Notes: a model not told the origin generated them from the sequence alone. A stretch of 64,000 bases of DNA from Castor canadensis (GCF_047511655.1 NC_133389.1:43186295-43250294), one strand, 5' to 3'. Positions 13,101-22,528 are shown, counted from the first letter of the stretch. A program made the numbers and translations.

Positions 13101-16100
13101 CAGCCAGTTGTAGCAACGACATGTTTTTATTCTGTTAACAGCTCCAGAAGCTATGGAGTTCATTGCTTTGGGAAATGAGTATCATTGTGATAAACTTCAA
13201 AAAGGGGTCATAGGGGCTTACTAAAAGCCTTTGCCTACTTGTATGAGGGCAAGCCTGCATTAGCTGCAATTTTGGGGCAGTTTCTTTAGATGTACAAGAG
13301 CAGAGAGAATAGGATGGAACTAGTCTTGAGGGAATGGAACGTTTTATAAAAGACGGGGATATAATATTCCAATCACATACTTTTTGCTGTGGAGCAAGCT
13401 GTGCTACCTGTTATTCTTTATTATTATTGCAGTTTAAATATTGAACTCTCATACCACTGATAAAAGAAAATTAAATGAGAATAAAATGAAGTCAGGGAGA
13501 CTCAGACCTTCACATTTTCAAGATCATATTAAACTGTACATTTTCTATCTTGTTTTTTTTTTAGTCCAGAAGGCATTACCCTTTCCTCTCTACACAGTTA
13601 AATATAACTCATTCTTCAAGTTCCAGCAAGCTCCATGAAACTGTCTTTAGTGATGTCTCCTATTCTGAGTTTGTGCTATTCACATTCCATATCATACAAT
13701 TTAGTCCACGATGGTTTTCTATGACTTATTATTTCTTATCATTTTCTGTGTGATAAAGAATTTGCCAAGAGAATTGTTAACTTTCCAGCTCAGTTTTTTT
13801 CCCCCCTTAGGAGGTATTTAACAACTATTTGCTAATCCACTGATTATGTGATCTGAGGAGAGTTTGGTAGGAAAATGATTAAGGAAAATAAAAGAAAAAA
13901 GTAGAAAGAATAATAACAGTGGCTAATCTTTATTTTGTGACTTTAGTTTTATTTATAGAGCTTTATTCTTATTTAATATTTAGTGTAGTCATCTGAAGGA
14001 GATTCTATTGTTATAATCCTTATTTTATGGATTACAGAAAGCATATATGGGAGAACAAACACTTTGCTCAAGCTAACAGCCCCCCAGCAGCCTTACTCCA
14101 AGGAGTGTACATTAACATGACACTAGATTCTAACTTAAGTTGGTTAAAATAAATAGGAAGAAAAAACCCTTAGTGGTGGGAAGAAAGTTATATGACAGTC
14201 AATTTAGATTTGCAGCTGGGCAAAGGCTATGGTTACTCCTGAAACAATGTAGGTTTATTACATTGTTTATTTTCAAAGGTTATAATGAGTAGGCAAGTAC
14301 AAGTCTGAACTAAAGGGGTAATTATGTGGGAAACAGGATGTCAGGACCCTTCCATTCTAAACATTTCAACTGAGACTCTTATTTTAAAGAGTGTGTGTTC
14401 AAATTGTCTGTTATGAACCATTATTGACAGGTCTCAAAATGATCTTATAACATCATTGCTCTTTGTTAGGCAATATCACGAGTTAGTTGGAAGAAAAGAC
14501 TAGAGCAATGTGGTAATTGAACAACTCCTTTCTCAGATCATAGGAGGAACGACTCAGCTACACGCGAGGGCTGGGCCAGGCATGTTCCCCTTTACAGGAA
14601 AACTGGAGTCATCTAGAAAATATGAATCATGTTTGCACTAGCTCCACAGAGAATGAGTCTTCAAGTTGACATTAGGCACGGTTTCTATTTTCCTGGGAAG
14701 CAAAGGAAAACTATGGAGAATTAACACTGTAGATAGTTGTTTCTGCTTTTCTCCATCTTTTCACAGAATCAGAGCCCTTAAGTTATTCATTATAAATTTT
14801 TACTCTTTCCTGTCTTTTAAAGCCAGACCACTAAGAATGCCCCCTAATTTTAGGAAACATTGTGAAAATGTGTGTGTGTGTGCTTCTTTCAAGAATATGG
14901 GCTAAGAAACATTTCTGAACATTGTAATTTTCTTTAGATATTTATATAATCAGTCTTACATCATTTAAAATACTATTTTCTAAAAAATGTGTTTTAGTTC
15001 ATGAATGCTTATAGAATTGCTGTATTTTAGTCAATTTGCTAATATAATTATTTTGATCATTTTAAAGCAATTTATCTTATTTATAAGTTATATAAATTTA
15101 TCACACAATACATTGTTTTAAAATATGTATACATTGTAGAATGGCTAAATCAAGAAAACAAATATTTAAATAGTTTTCTGGCAACTTAAATTAACTAAAT
15201 TGTCCCTTTTGTTAGCTAACATTGGAAATACCAACATGGAAAGATCAGCCTCCCAAGTGCTGGAATTGTAGGCATTTGCCATGCCCAGTATATCTTGTGC
15301 ATTTTGGTTATATGATTTTTAAAGCATTGATATAGCCTAAATACTTTGGAATACATAGGAATTAGCAATATCAGATTAAGAGGAAATCTGATTATTAAGT
15401 AAGCACATGAAATAAAGTAATTTGATATCATATGCCCTATTTGCTAAAAAGTAAAAATAGTTGTATCATTGATATTCCTACTAAATATGGTAGATACCCA
15501 GTAAATGTAACTTGAGGATATAGTGGCTAGATTTTTAAAAGCTATTTGTATTAACACCTACTATTTTACTTTGTTAGGCAAGGATTCTCTTTAGGAACTC
15601 CACACTTTACAGTGGGGATCGAGATCATTAGGCTATGGCCACTCTTCCCTTTTCTAGAATGAAGGTAAGAATAGATCACACTCACTCCTCTCTGGGAAAT
15701 TCATAGAATGAATTAAGTAATTCAAAGAAATAATTACAAGCTTTAAGCATGAATTCGAATATATTAATTTTGTGGATAATATGTCATTATACATACACAC
15801 ATACATATACATATGTTGGTGGCTTTACTCCTATAACTGATCAGATACAATGTTGTAAACAGGTCAGGTCACAGAAATCATTCAATACATGTTTGATGAA
15901 TAAATTACATAATGCACAATTCTGAAGAAATCAGTGATTTATGTTTCCTGATTTTTCTCTATACAGATACTCCTCTACTTATGATGGAATCATGTCCTGA
16001 TAATCCCATTGTGAGTTGAAAGTATTGTAAGTTGGATATGCATTTAATACACCTAACTTACTGAGCATGATAGCTTAGCTTACAGTGCTTAGAACTCTTA

Positions 16101-19100
16101 CATTGGCTTACATTTGGGGACATCATCTAACACAAAATCTATTTTATAATAAAGCATGAACAACTCATGTAATTCATTGACTTCTGTACTGAAAGTGAAA
16201 AACAGAAAGGTTGTATGGGTATGCTTTCTTACCATTGTAAAGTAGAAAAGTCATGAGTTGAACCATCATAGGACTGTCTGTATTAAATTTTTAAGTTGAA
16301 AATTTAATGACTATAAAACATTCTAAAACTCTATATTCATCAAGACAAAATCTTTAATTATATATGTTTGATTACTTAGAAATCATTAATTTTGGGCAAT
16401 TCAGTTTTTAAAAACTGACATGTAGAGTAAACTCAATTAACGTAGAGGATTAATTGCATCATGGGGGGAGGAAGGTGGAGGAAGAGTGGAAATCTAGTGA
16501 AGAGTTTGAGCACATCCAATGAACACTGCATGCATATATGGAATCATCACAATAAAATCCCCTGTGTTATTAGTGTATGGTAATTCAAAAATTGAATTTA
16601 AAAATATTAACCTTTGTGTCATGATAGAGATGCTTCATAATGCAGATGCTAAGAAAAACAAATGCCCTTGGATATTCACAAACGTTCATTTTGAATGCTG
16701 TGTAGGATGTAGTCAAGTATGGTAACATAAAACTGAATACTGGATCGCAAATTTAAATTCCAATTCCAGTCCCACAGCACTGTATAACCTGGGAACAAAA
16801 CTCAATCCTTCCATTGCCTCACCTGCTATATATAAGGATAATAACCATACCTTATAGATTTGTTGTAAGGATTGAACAAATTAATAGATACAAATCATGT
16901 TGATGAGCCTAACCCACAGTAAGTGCTTATTAAATGTTATTCGTTTCTGTCATCAAACAAAAACAAATAAAAAACAAAATGACATAAAAGTGTTACTTTG
17001 ACTAATATGAAGTGACTTCTTATTGCTATTTACTGTCATGGCACATAAGAATGTTTTCTATTGTGACCAGAGAAACAGTGCTCCACTGTACAGCTGTGCA
17101 GGCTGCTTCTTGCACAACTCCAGGGGGCACTGCTTATACTCTTGTTTATGTGAATACACCTACTGCAGTTGAGCAATGCACAGCCTGGCCAGCTGCTCAG
17201 TAGTCCTATAAAGAAAATGTGTGCATTAGATAGATTCAATTATTCATCATATAGTGACATAATTTTCTTGTGATGAGCTTCCCAAAGCAAGCTCTTACCT
17301 TAGGCTATCAGATTGAGTCTTTACTGGAAAAGAAGGACTGAAGGCTAAGAGGTTTATGAGAAGCCTTATGAACACTGAGTGTTCTAGTACAGATGAAAAC
17401 CAGTTTCAGGGATTAAGCAAGTGGGAGTGCTAATTGGCAGAAATAATTACATCTTCCTGACTGCTTCTCAAGCCAGGCAAGGCTGGGCAGCAGCCCTTGG
17501 CAGGTTATTCTGACTTTAAGTCTTAACTTTTTAGAGAAGTTTAGTAAGAAATTTTTTTCTATATTTATTAGCAATTGTTTCATTAATGAAGAAAGTATAC
17601 CCCCTTTTGTTAAGATAGTTCATTTAGCATAAAATCCTTTTCCTAAAAATTTACTTTTCAGATGTTCTATAAAATAGGTGGTTGAATATAGTTTTGTTGC
17701 ATTTAGAATATGTTCTACTTACAACTCGATATCTAAATTTAACTCTTCTTTTTCCCTCTAGTACCAATAACTTAAAAACTGTATTATTGAGTTTCAGACA
17801 TCCCTCTTAATTTCATAATGAGTAAACTTTTGCATAGTATAGTAACATAAAATCAAATAGCGATGGGTTTTGAATTTTGTTAACTGTAAAACATTGAACA
17901 ATAGTTTTCTTTGAAAACAAAAATTTTTCCCAAAAGTTTAAACCTTTGAAGATAAGTATTTTCAACCACAAATTGTTTCCTAAAAATATTTATTTTGCAC
18001 TGTGTGAAGTGGGTCAGACAAGCATAAGAAACAGATACTATGACAACTTTTAAAAACAAGCTGGTATTCCTGACTATTCCTTCCCCTTCAAATCCCTGTG
18101 CCTTTCTTCTTCAGTTAATTAATCTAGAAGCCTGTACTTTTAGAAAATGTCTGTTTGAAAATACACTATTTCCTATTCATTTAAAGCATAGCTTTTATTT
18201 TTTTCTGTCAATTTTCAAAAATTAGTTTTACTATATTTCATATGCTCTATCTCAAGAAAAATGTAAGTCCTTTTTTGACTTCTTACAACTGATGTTGGTG
18301 GTTATAGGAAGATCATTATTGAGAAGTTATCAAGAGTCATCACTATTGCTAAAATATTACAAATGATAAATATCAGTCTTACAAAGCTCTTTGTATTTCT
18401 CAAAACACTCTGCATACTTTCTTCATTTTTAATATGGACATTTTAAGGAGGCAGGGGGTGAGGTGTGATCATTCTTATTTGATAGTCGAGGCTACAAGAC
18501 CTAAAATTAGTCAACAGTACAGTTATAGATTCAAGCCTGTGACTTCGCTATGACATGCCACCTTACTGGCAGCCCTTGTATCGTCATTGGATGATGGAAA
18601 TATTTCAAAACCTTCCAGACACGTCTTCCAACACTCAGGCCCCACCCTTCAACAATAAAAGGTGTGCATTCCCACCCAACAATGCTCTGAGGACATTGCT
18701 TTTTCCCACAACCAATCACTATTTCAGCACTCTGGGTGGCTCCCCATTTCTAAAAGGATTCCATTTGCCTTCGTAGAACTGACTTTTCAGTCTCAACCTC
18801 ATCACCTTTCCTATTCATGCCCGGATTCTTCAACACAAACTTTCATTCCAGTCAAACCGGTGGGTCCATTGTCCCTAGGCAAATGCCATAACTGTACCTG
18901 TCATTGCTTGTGTTGGTCTGACAATAGAAGATGTCTCCTTTCTGCCCCTCTCTACTTATCAAATCTCAAATCTCACTGAATCCACAGAGCCTTATTTGTT
19001 TGTCTACCTCACTCCTGACTGACACTGCCTTCTACTAGTGGCATTAATAGTAGCTCATCACTGTCTAACAGAATTATGGATTTCTGGTAGTCACAAACAT

Positions 19101-19371
19101 TAAGATATTTTTAATTAAATCTATTGTATATGAAATACTATCATCTCAATATATGTAATAAATATTAAAATTACTAATGTATTTTAAAATTCTTCTGCTT
19201 ATGCTAACATTTCAAGACATAATGTATACTTTATACTTAACAGCATTCATCTCAGACCAACTATACTTCAAGTGGTTGCTAACCACATGTGGTTAGTGGT
19301 TACCATATTGGACAGGTCAGATCGAGACCATTCATTTTAGTATTTTGTTGAAGTTATACGGTTGCTAAATT

Positions 19372-19411
<40 letters not shown>

Positions 19412-20979
19412 TGTGAAGTTTTCCTGAATGGAGGAAAATGTTTTAAATGTCACAGTTTCCCCCCAGGACTAGCATGATAGGGGAACTGAAGGAGGTTTTA
19501 TAGTTTAAGAGAAGCCTCATTCAACCATTTATCCATCCACTCTTTAAGCAACTGTAAGAAAGATACTGCAAATGAAAAACAGCCTCAGTATAAGGATCTC
19601 ATAGTTACTCTAGATAAGAGGAGGTTTATAAGTCAAAGCTCTACTAAACCAGGGAGGCCCAATTCTATGTCTTTATAATAACATTATTCTGACTCCCCAC
19701 TTGCATATCCCCTGATTACTGAGCTTGGTCACTGGCATGGAAACATAGGTTATCTGGCTACTTGCAGTTCAGTCCAGAACTTTCCCATACAGAAAGTAGG
19801 GAAATTATGTAACTCTCACATTTCTCTTTACAATATTCTGGGGTCACAGAAATTCACTAACTAGCCCAAACAGTTATACTGTCATAACAGAAACAGTCTT
19901 GGGAAGAGACAATGCTCATTTTCTGTTTGGACATTGTCCTGAGAGGGAAGGCTGAGAAATTCTACCACATAAAGCAGCCTATTGTAATGTTAGGTGACTA
20001 CAATGTTTAGAAAGTTCTTAAGATCTACCTTCCAGGGTGGTTTCTGGAAATCCACTTATCTCAATGTTTTAAAATGAAGAAATGAAATAAACTGATGCCC
20101 TGGCCAACCAAGTTTATCCTTGACACATGGGAATTAGTATTAGCAATTTTTAAATATTTATTTATGAACTCTAACTTATCCTCATGTAACAGAAATAACA
20201 TTGTAAGATATGTTTTCCTCACCAATACAACACAGTTTAGGTATAAACTAGTCTGTAACATTGAGGCTCATGATTTGCTTTTCAGATTCTACTTCTCTTT
20301 TGTACAACACTGTGTATAACTTTCCCAATCAAGAGAAGTATTAGTTTCCTGAAAAAAATGACATAAAATTTTGTGTTTTCTCCCCATCTCAAAGAGTGGC
20401 TATTTTTACTCATAAAAATTGTTCCCTTACTGCCCCTCCCATCTTCTCTAGAGTCAAAATTGCTTTGATGTTAATTCAATGGTCTCTGACTATTTTAAAA
20501 CATGCCAGAGATCAAGACCAGGCATGTAGAGTTCTTGGCTATATGTTTAACAAGAGATATGTAATCTTGGGAAATAGAAGTGGCTCTGTCTTATGTGCTT
20601 TAGTTTGTATGTTAGAAAAATGAATAGAACATTACTTTGAAGAAAATGAAGGTGTTGTGGAAAACACAATCTAAGAGGATTACTTAATTTGTTAACTAAA
20701 GAAATACAAACAATTACTTTAAAATCCACTTCTTTCTGATTTAGTTTTCTTTGTAAAATACATTTAAGAAAAAAAAAGGAGGGAAATTGGACATCTTTAC
20801 AATTTCGCCTTAAGGTTAGTTTCACTGTACTCTTTTTAGAATTTATAATAGGTATCCAGTAATCCAAAATAATCTCTAACAAGGAAGGAAACAGGGAAAG
20901 TTTGTGAATAGTAGAAAAAGACAGTACTTACCATTAAGATGGCCACAGCCCCTATGGTTCTGGGGAAGAGCCAAGTCAT
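485..20979 (-). CDS. DSG3: Desmoglein 3, exons 1-12 (3' part of gene outside window)
   Basis: Gene-level entry; the coding sequence is the join of the twelve exons listed below (1897 nt, 632 codons plus 1 nt). DSG3 is a type I desmosomal cadherin of stratified epithelia and the pemphigus vulgaris antigen. In order: signal peptide (residues 1 to about 23), propeptide ending in KRRYKR (44-49), mature chain from E50 with the adhesive Trp at 51, four cadherin repeats with LDVNDN (148-153) and DVNDN (259-263) calcium motifs, extracellular anchor domain, and a Leu-rich transmembrane segment starting near 617. Sequons lie at N110, N180 and N459. Assignment rests on the start [19 protein letters not shown] and [13 protein letters not shown], which resemble DSG3 more than DSG1, 2 or 4. 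Every junction is GT/AG and in phase. The plakoglobin-binding tail is left of position 1. Confidence 0.97.
743..2042 (-). other. DSG3: DSG3 intron 11
   Basis: 1.3 kb. Holds one ID-like SINE fragment at about 805-893 in antisense. The remainder has no recognisable coding or repeat structure. Confidence 0.85.
805..893 (-). repeat. ID-like SINE fragment
   Basis: Read on the minus strand it gives the tRNA-derived ID-type core: GGTGGTAGAGCACTTGCC with RNA polymerase III A-box character, followed by the B-box-like GGTTTGGTCCTCAGCACC and an A-rich run. It is isolated from any B1-like monomer. Confidence 0.75.
2043..2270 (-). CDS. DSG3: DSG3 exon 11, EC4-EA boundary and anchor domain
   Basis: 228 nt, residues 471-546 plus one base. 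Starts [15 protein letters not shown], then SYNENCP at the EC4/EA junction, [18 protein letters not shown] in the extracellular anchor domain, and ends WHITTLN. It is 9 nt longer than DSG4 exon 11. Acceptor TTACAG, donor G|GTGAGT. Confidence 0.95.
2271..3776 (-). other. DSG3: DSG3 intron 10
   Basis: 1.5 kb, AT-rich. No young SINE or LINE. The block around 3430-3660 is less AT-rich than its surroundings and contains a 62-codon frame, but it resembles nothing I recognise and has no splice context. Confidence 0.8.
3777..3916 (-). CDS. DSG3: DSG3 exon 10, EC4
   Basis: 140 nt, residues 424-470 plus one base. Encodes [18 protein letters not shown], the NIDRDS calcium site and sequon NRT at N459, ending VLAID. 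Identical in length and phase to DSG4 exon 10. Acceptor AACAG, donor G|GTAAGA. Confidence 0.96.
3917..4560 (-). other. DSG3: DSG3 intron 9
   Basis: 644 bp without recognised repeats or RNA genes. Confidence 0.85.
4561..4832 (-). CDS. DSG3: DSG3 exon 9, EC3-EC4
   Basis: 272 nt, residues 334-423 plus two bases of codon 424. Begins [18 protein letters not shown], contains [15 protein letters not shown] at the EC3-EC4 boundary and [18 protein letters not shown] in EC4. The same length and phase as DSG4 exon 9 in this window, as expected of paralogues. Acceptor CTCCAG, donor AG|GTAAGG. Confidence 0.96.
5080..5265 (+). repeat. MIR SINE relic
   Basis: Carries the MIR core pattern: a tRNA-like head, GCTGTGTGACTCAGGGCA, the Pyr-rich TCAATTTCTCTGATCCTCA stretch, and the TTGTTGTGAGGATAAA tail. 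Diverged and ancient. Confidence 0.75.
5764..6440 (+). repeat. L2 relics with an embedded MER5-like DNA transposon fragment
   Basis: Several short blocks match L2 3' ORF2/UTR style (for example around 5764-5870 and 6240-6440). The part at 5965-6060 resembles the terminal region of a MER5-type hAT element (CACATTAGAGTCACCTAGGAG). All are strongly diverged, so limits are approximate. Confidence 0.45.
6620..7055 (+). repeat. Composite SINE: three B1-like units plus ID-like tail
   Basis: Three successive 7SL-derived B1-like monomers are visible (about 6620-6740, 6741-6852 and 6853-6976), each with a CCTGTAATC/CCTGTTATC-like box and a GTGAGAC/AAGACC end, followed by an ID-like module (6977-7050; GCTCAAGTGGTACAGTGCTT, then CCCTGAGTTCAAAC). 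Other copies in the window have only two B1-like units before the ID module, so one monomer appears duplicated here. Confidence 0.8.
7057..7110. repeat. (CA)n microsatellite
   Basis: A CA tract of about 50 bases (with a single CG step) directly follows the composite SINE, replacing the usual A-rich tail, as often happens when a SINE tail mutates into a simple repeat. Confidence 0.95.
7130..7333 (+). mobile_element. L1 3' end, 5'-truncated
   Basis: Ends in the L1 3' signature seen elsewhere in this window: AACAAAATTA-like box, a G-rich run (about 7219-7282), AGAAATGACCCAAACA and ATGAATAAA with a short A-rich tail. Only about 200 bp of the element remain and no clear target-site duplication was found. 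Confidence 0.75.
7918..8103 (-). CDS. DSG3: DSG3 exon 8, EC3
   Basis: 186 nt, residues 272-333, in phase 0 at both ends. Opens with [17 protein letters not shown], carries [10 protein letters not shown] and ends in [10 protein letters not shown], typical of EC3 in desmogleins. Acceptor CTTTTAAG after a pyrimidine tract, donor AAG|GTAAGC. Confidence 0.96.
8350..8478 (-). CDS. DSG3: DSG3 exon 7, EC2 end and EC2-EC3 linker
   Basis: 129 nt, residues 229-271: [17 protein letters not shown], a CEC cysteine pair and the linker VKDVNDNFP. Acceptor TTTAG; donor CAG|GTATAC, the weakest-looking donor of the gene (G at +1, T at +2, then ATAC). Intron 7 that separates it from exon 8 is only 246 bp. Confidence 0.95.
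8479..9655 (-). other. DSG3: DSG3 intron 6
   Basis: 1.2 kb containing one composite SINE (9083-9367); the rest is unremarkable. Confidence 0.85.
9083..9367 (+). repeat. Composite SINE: B1-like dimer plus ID-like tail
   Basis: Two B1-like monomers (GGCTCACATCTGTAATCC; GAGCATGGTGGCACATGCC) followed by an ID-like module (TTAAGTGGTGGAGTGCCTGC, then a degenerate B box) and an A/G-rich tail. Confidence 0.8.
9656..9822 (-). CDS. DSG3: DSG3 exon 6, EC2
   Basis: 167 nt, residues 173-228. Starts with the split codon N173, then [15 protein letters not shown] with sequon N180 and the calcium-binding DAD, and ends at SLDRE. Acceptor CCTAG, donor GAG|GTAAAG. Phase is restored to 0 at its end. Confidence 0.96.
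9823..10470 (-). other. DSG3: DSG3 intron 5
   Basis: 648 bp. Holds an (AAAC)n tract at 9930-9962; no other element recognised. Confidence 0.85.
9930..9962. repeat. (CAAA)n simple repeat
   Basis: About eight uninterrupted AAAC/CAAA units. Confidence 0.95.
10471..10615 (-). CDS. DSG3: DSG3 exon 5, EC1-EC2 junction
   Basis: 145 nt, residues 125-172 plus the first base of codon 173. Encodes ITCRALN, including the RAL tripeptide at the cadherin cell-adhesion-recognition position (128-130), then the interdomain calcium linker LDVNDNPP (148-155) and the start of EC2 (GEIEENSAS). Acceptor CTAG, donor A|GTAAGT. Confidence 0.95.
11009..11023. repeat. Left target-site duplication of the 5S insertion
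   Basis: GAGAAGGGTAGTTTG, identical to 11111-11125; one extra T separates it from 5S nt 1. Confidence 0.92.
11025..11110 (+). pseudogene. 3'-truncated 5S rRNA pseudogene (tailless retro-insertion)
   Basis: Matches nucleotides 1-86 of mammalian 5S rRNA without a visible difference, starting GTCTACGGCC and ending TACTTGGATGG; the next four bases GAGA also fit 5S nt 87-90 but belong to the flanking repeat. The last about 30 nt of 5S are missing. Identical 15-bp direct repeats (GAGAAGGGTAGTTTG) flank it, and there is no poly(A) tail. The internal A box and intermediate element are intact but the C box (about nt 80-97) is cut, so RNA polymerase III activity is doubtful. It lies antisense to DSG3, 36 nt from the exon 4 donor. 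Confidence 0.93.
11111..11125. repeat. Right target-site duplication of the 5S insertion
   Basis: Perfect second copy of the 15-bp repeat; its first four bases (GAGA) could equally be 5S nt 87-90. Confidence 0.92.
11147..11302 (-). CDS. DSG3: DSG3 exon 4, EC1
   Basis: 156 nt, residues 73-124, the core of cadherin repeat EC1. Shows [13 protein letters not shown], the sequon NIT at N110 and the calcium-binding DRE within IVDREETP. Acceptor follows a T-run (TTATTGCAG) and the donor is CTG|GTAAGT. A truncated 5S rRNA copy lies 36 nt downstream of this donor. Confidence 0.96.
11303..12092 (-). other. DSG3: DSG3 intron 3
   Basis: 790 bp, AT-rich toward the middle; nothing recognised. Confidence 0.85.
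12093..12224 (-). CDS. DSG3: DSG3 exon 3, propeptide and mature N-terminus
   Basis: 132 nt, residues 29-72. Contains the remainder of the prodomain, a furin-type site KRRYKR (44-49), and the mature N-terminus [11 protein letters not shown] whose Trp51 (mature Trp2) swaps into the partner EC1 domain in desmosomal adhesion. The prodomain reads [12 protein letters not shown], which lacks an acidic run and contains a potential N-glycosylation sequon NET at 36-38. Acceptor is a T-rich tract ending TATAAG; donor is AAG|GTAAGT. Confidence 0.95.
12225..12806 (-). other. DSG3: DSG3 intron 2
   Basis: 582 bp, AT-rich; nothing recognised. Confidence 0.85.
12807..12842 (-). CDS. DSG3: DSG3 exon 2, 36-nt microexon
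   Basis: A 36-nt in-phase exon encoding [12 protein letters not shown] (residues 17-28): the end of the signal peptide, its likely cleavage region and the first propeptide residues. It was found by looking for the conserved VHGEL block between exons 1 and 3. It has a CAG acceptor and GAG|GTAAAG donor. It is separated from exon 1 by 8.1 kb, so gene finders could easily miss it. Confidence 0.93.
13955..14110 (-). repeat. MIR relic
   Basis: Reads as inverse MIR: AGAGCTTTATTCTTATTTAA, a TTATGGATTACAGAAAGCA-like core and a CTCAAGCTAACAGCC segment corresponding to the reverse of the tRNA-related part. Confidence 0.5.
15238..15300 (-). repeat. B1-like fragment
   Basis: Short antisense block CCTCCCAAGTGCTGGAATT then GTAGGCATTTGCCATGCCCA, the reverse of a B1-like first half. 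Confidence 0.6.
15963..16285 (-). mobile_element. Non-autonomous DNA transposon relic (copy 1, probably Tigger-like)
   Basis: Ends look like imperfect inverted repeats (ACAGATACTCCTCTACTTAT at left, ATCATAGGACTGTCTGTA at right). Inside are GATATGCATTTAATACACCT and TGTATGGGTATGC blocks typical of one old mammalian DNA-transposon family. A second copy in opposite orientation is at 52482-52802. Superfamily assignment is from memory of the family's style. Confidence 0.55.
16738..16945 (+). repeat. MIR relic
   Basis: CTGTATAACCTGGGAACAAA, a TCCATTGCCTCA segment, AAGGATAATAACCATACC, TTGTTGTAAGGATTGAA and a CAGTAAGTGCTTATTAAA end follow the MIR consensus order over its full length. Confidence 0.75.
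18380..18545 (-). repeat. MIR relic
   Basis: Inverse-MIR order: AAAGCTCTTTGTATTTCTCA at the left, a TGATAGTCGAGGCTACAAGA core, and TTCAAGCCTGTGACT at the right. Confidence 0.55.
18755..18885 (+). repeat. L2 relic
   Basis: Pyrimidine-rich block with CTCATCACCTTTCCTATTCA style typical of the L2 3' region; heavily diverged. Confidence 0.4.
19045..19325 (+). mobile_element. Ancient DNA-transposon-like repeat
   Basis: Begins with a CACTGTCTAACAGAATTATG end and finishes with AACCACATGTGGTTAGTGGT and ACCATATTGGACAG, the style of an old mammalian MER-type element with inverted ends and an AT-rich centre. It contains an 18-bp perfect palindrome at 19279-19296. Family name not assigned. Confidence 0.5.
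19373..19413. repeat. (GT)n microsatellite
   Basis: About 20 GT units with one GTAT interruption. Confidence 0.95.
20932..20979 (-). CDS. DSG3: DSG3 exon 1, signal peptide
   Basis: 48 coding nt giving [16 protein letters not shown] (residues 1-16), the n-region and start of the hydrophobic core of the signal peptide. The ATG is chosen because it has A at -3, no upstream in-frame extension resembles desmoglein, and length and phase equal those of human DSG3 exon 1. The donor reads ATG|GTAAGT. The 5'UTR continues to the right. Confidence 0.95.
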
Positions 20980-21200
20980 TTTCTTTGGTTTCCCTGGTGA
21001 ACAAATCCAAGTGACCTGCTGCTCTGTTCCCAGGAGACTGCATGTGATATCTCAAATGTCCTTTCTGAAGCAGCGGCTCTGCTGTCTACCACAGGAGTCT
21101 CTGGGTGGCCTGTTGGGTGGCTCCTCCCCACCCTAAAACCAGGATTGGTCTTACCAGAAACACTTGCATCACTCTGTCTCAGGTAAAAACTTAGACACAC
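20980..21200 (-). promoter_or_regulatory. DSG3: DSG3 5'UTR and proximal promoter (candidate)
   Basis: The sequence directly upstream of the DSG3 start codon holds, on the minus strand, an inverted-type CCAAT box (GACCAATCC, plus 21142-21150) and a GT/CACCC-type box GGGTGGGGAGG (plus 21123-21135), which suit Sp/KLF factors active in keratinocytes. No TATA box is evident. The transcription start is probably between these boxes and the ATG, about 21000-21110. This is inference from position and motif only. Confidence 0.45.
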
Positions 21201-22528
21201 CTGAGTTCCTACAGCAATGAAATCCTTTGTTGGAAGCTGAAAGGAAAGTTCACAGGCTAAAGACAGAGTTGAATAGGAAGGTACCAGATGAATAATAAAT
21301 TAATCATGATGCAGAAGCACAAAAGGTAGCCCTGACCACACTGAAAAAGAATCTAGTTAGCTTTGTATGGTTACAATTGAGTTTTGAAAGCAAAACGGGA
21401 CATACAAAATTCCCCTAAATCTACTTGTGGAAGAGAGCTTATTTTCAGCCTGAGTTGGTGTGAGTAGAACTAAAGTTAAGCAAAATATGTCAAATAGTAA
21501 TGCATTTTATTGACATATCTGTAGACACAAAGAAAAATACCATTATACCAAGCAATTATTAGTGCAGTTTTTTAAATAAAAATAATTAGAAATAAAATTG
21601 AAGTGATCAGTTCTAAGGGTACCTTGGATATTTGAAATACATAAAGGATGAATTACAAGAGCAGGTCTTTACTAATACTTAAATGACTTCTTTCTTATGG
21701 TACTTCTTTTCATTTATAACTTTAGAAGATAGGTTATCTTTGTGTTCTTTTAACTCCCCCAAGACATTTCCCCCCAGAGCTGTGGACCTGCCCACTGCTA
21801 CATCCTTATAAGCTCCTAAACATTTGGGCTCCACCCCAAATTAAGGGAGAAGGAATAACTAGTAATACCATTTTAGTCAGTTTGCGTTTAAGATTAGAGC
21901 TAAAGTCACCTTGGAAAGTTCCATAATATTCAACAAAGGGGTTGGCAGAAGAGAAATGTTTTCTTTGTATTATCTGTGCTTCAGGTTTTAGAAGCTTTTT
22001 AGTTTCCATGAATTAATTCTAATACCAGCAGCAGCTACACAGAAAGGGTTACATAGTCCAGGGGTTTGCAAAAACATTGTATATGCAACATTACTATTTT
22101 TTAAATGGTAAAACAAACTTCATGCTTGTGACCATTTTAAGTGGATAGCTCAGTATCGTTAGGACATTCACATTGCTGTGCAGCTGTGATCATGACCCCC
22201 ATCCATTTCCAGAAAAGTCTTTTTGATATGACGTTTTTGTGAGTGAAAATGTTACTGGAACAGTCAGGTCCATCTATTTTTCTGTGACTGCTGCTTTGGT
22301 GCCACAGTGGTAGAGATGAGTAGAAATCGAGTAGTTGAACAGATTGTATAGAATATTTGCTATCTTGCTCTTTACAGGTAAAATAGAATATGATCCTTTA
22401 ACAGAGAAATGATTAGTGAATCTTTAAAATTTACCTCTACTTTGAAAGCAAAGTTCCAGAAATCAAATTTGACATACTTTACAGTTCCTACCAGATTCCC
22501 AAAGCCATATTCTGTGAACTTTTTGATT
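21201..22528. other. Intergenic segment upstream of DSG3
   Basis: No gene recognised. A block at about 22120-22230 resembles an ancient L1M 3' region (ACATTCACATTGCTGTGCAG, CCATCCATTTCCAGAA). The stretch nearest DSG3 could hold its distal regulatory sites; none is directly visible. Confidence 0.7.

Larger units (their letters stand above)
12843..20931 (-). other. DSG3: DSG3 intron 1
   Basis: 8.1 kb, the largest DSG3 intron visible. It contains only old repeats (MIR, L2, DNA-transposon relics) and a GT microsatellite; no young L1 or composite SINE. First introns of epithelial cadherins often carry enhancers, but nothing in the sequence proves one here. Confidence 0.85.

Noticed and set aside
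17012..17239. Frames of 63 and 67 codons on both strands
   Set aside because: Short, overlapping on opposite strands, without homology or splice context; chance frames in DSG3 intron 1.
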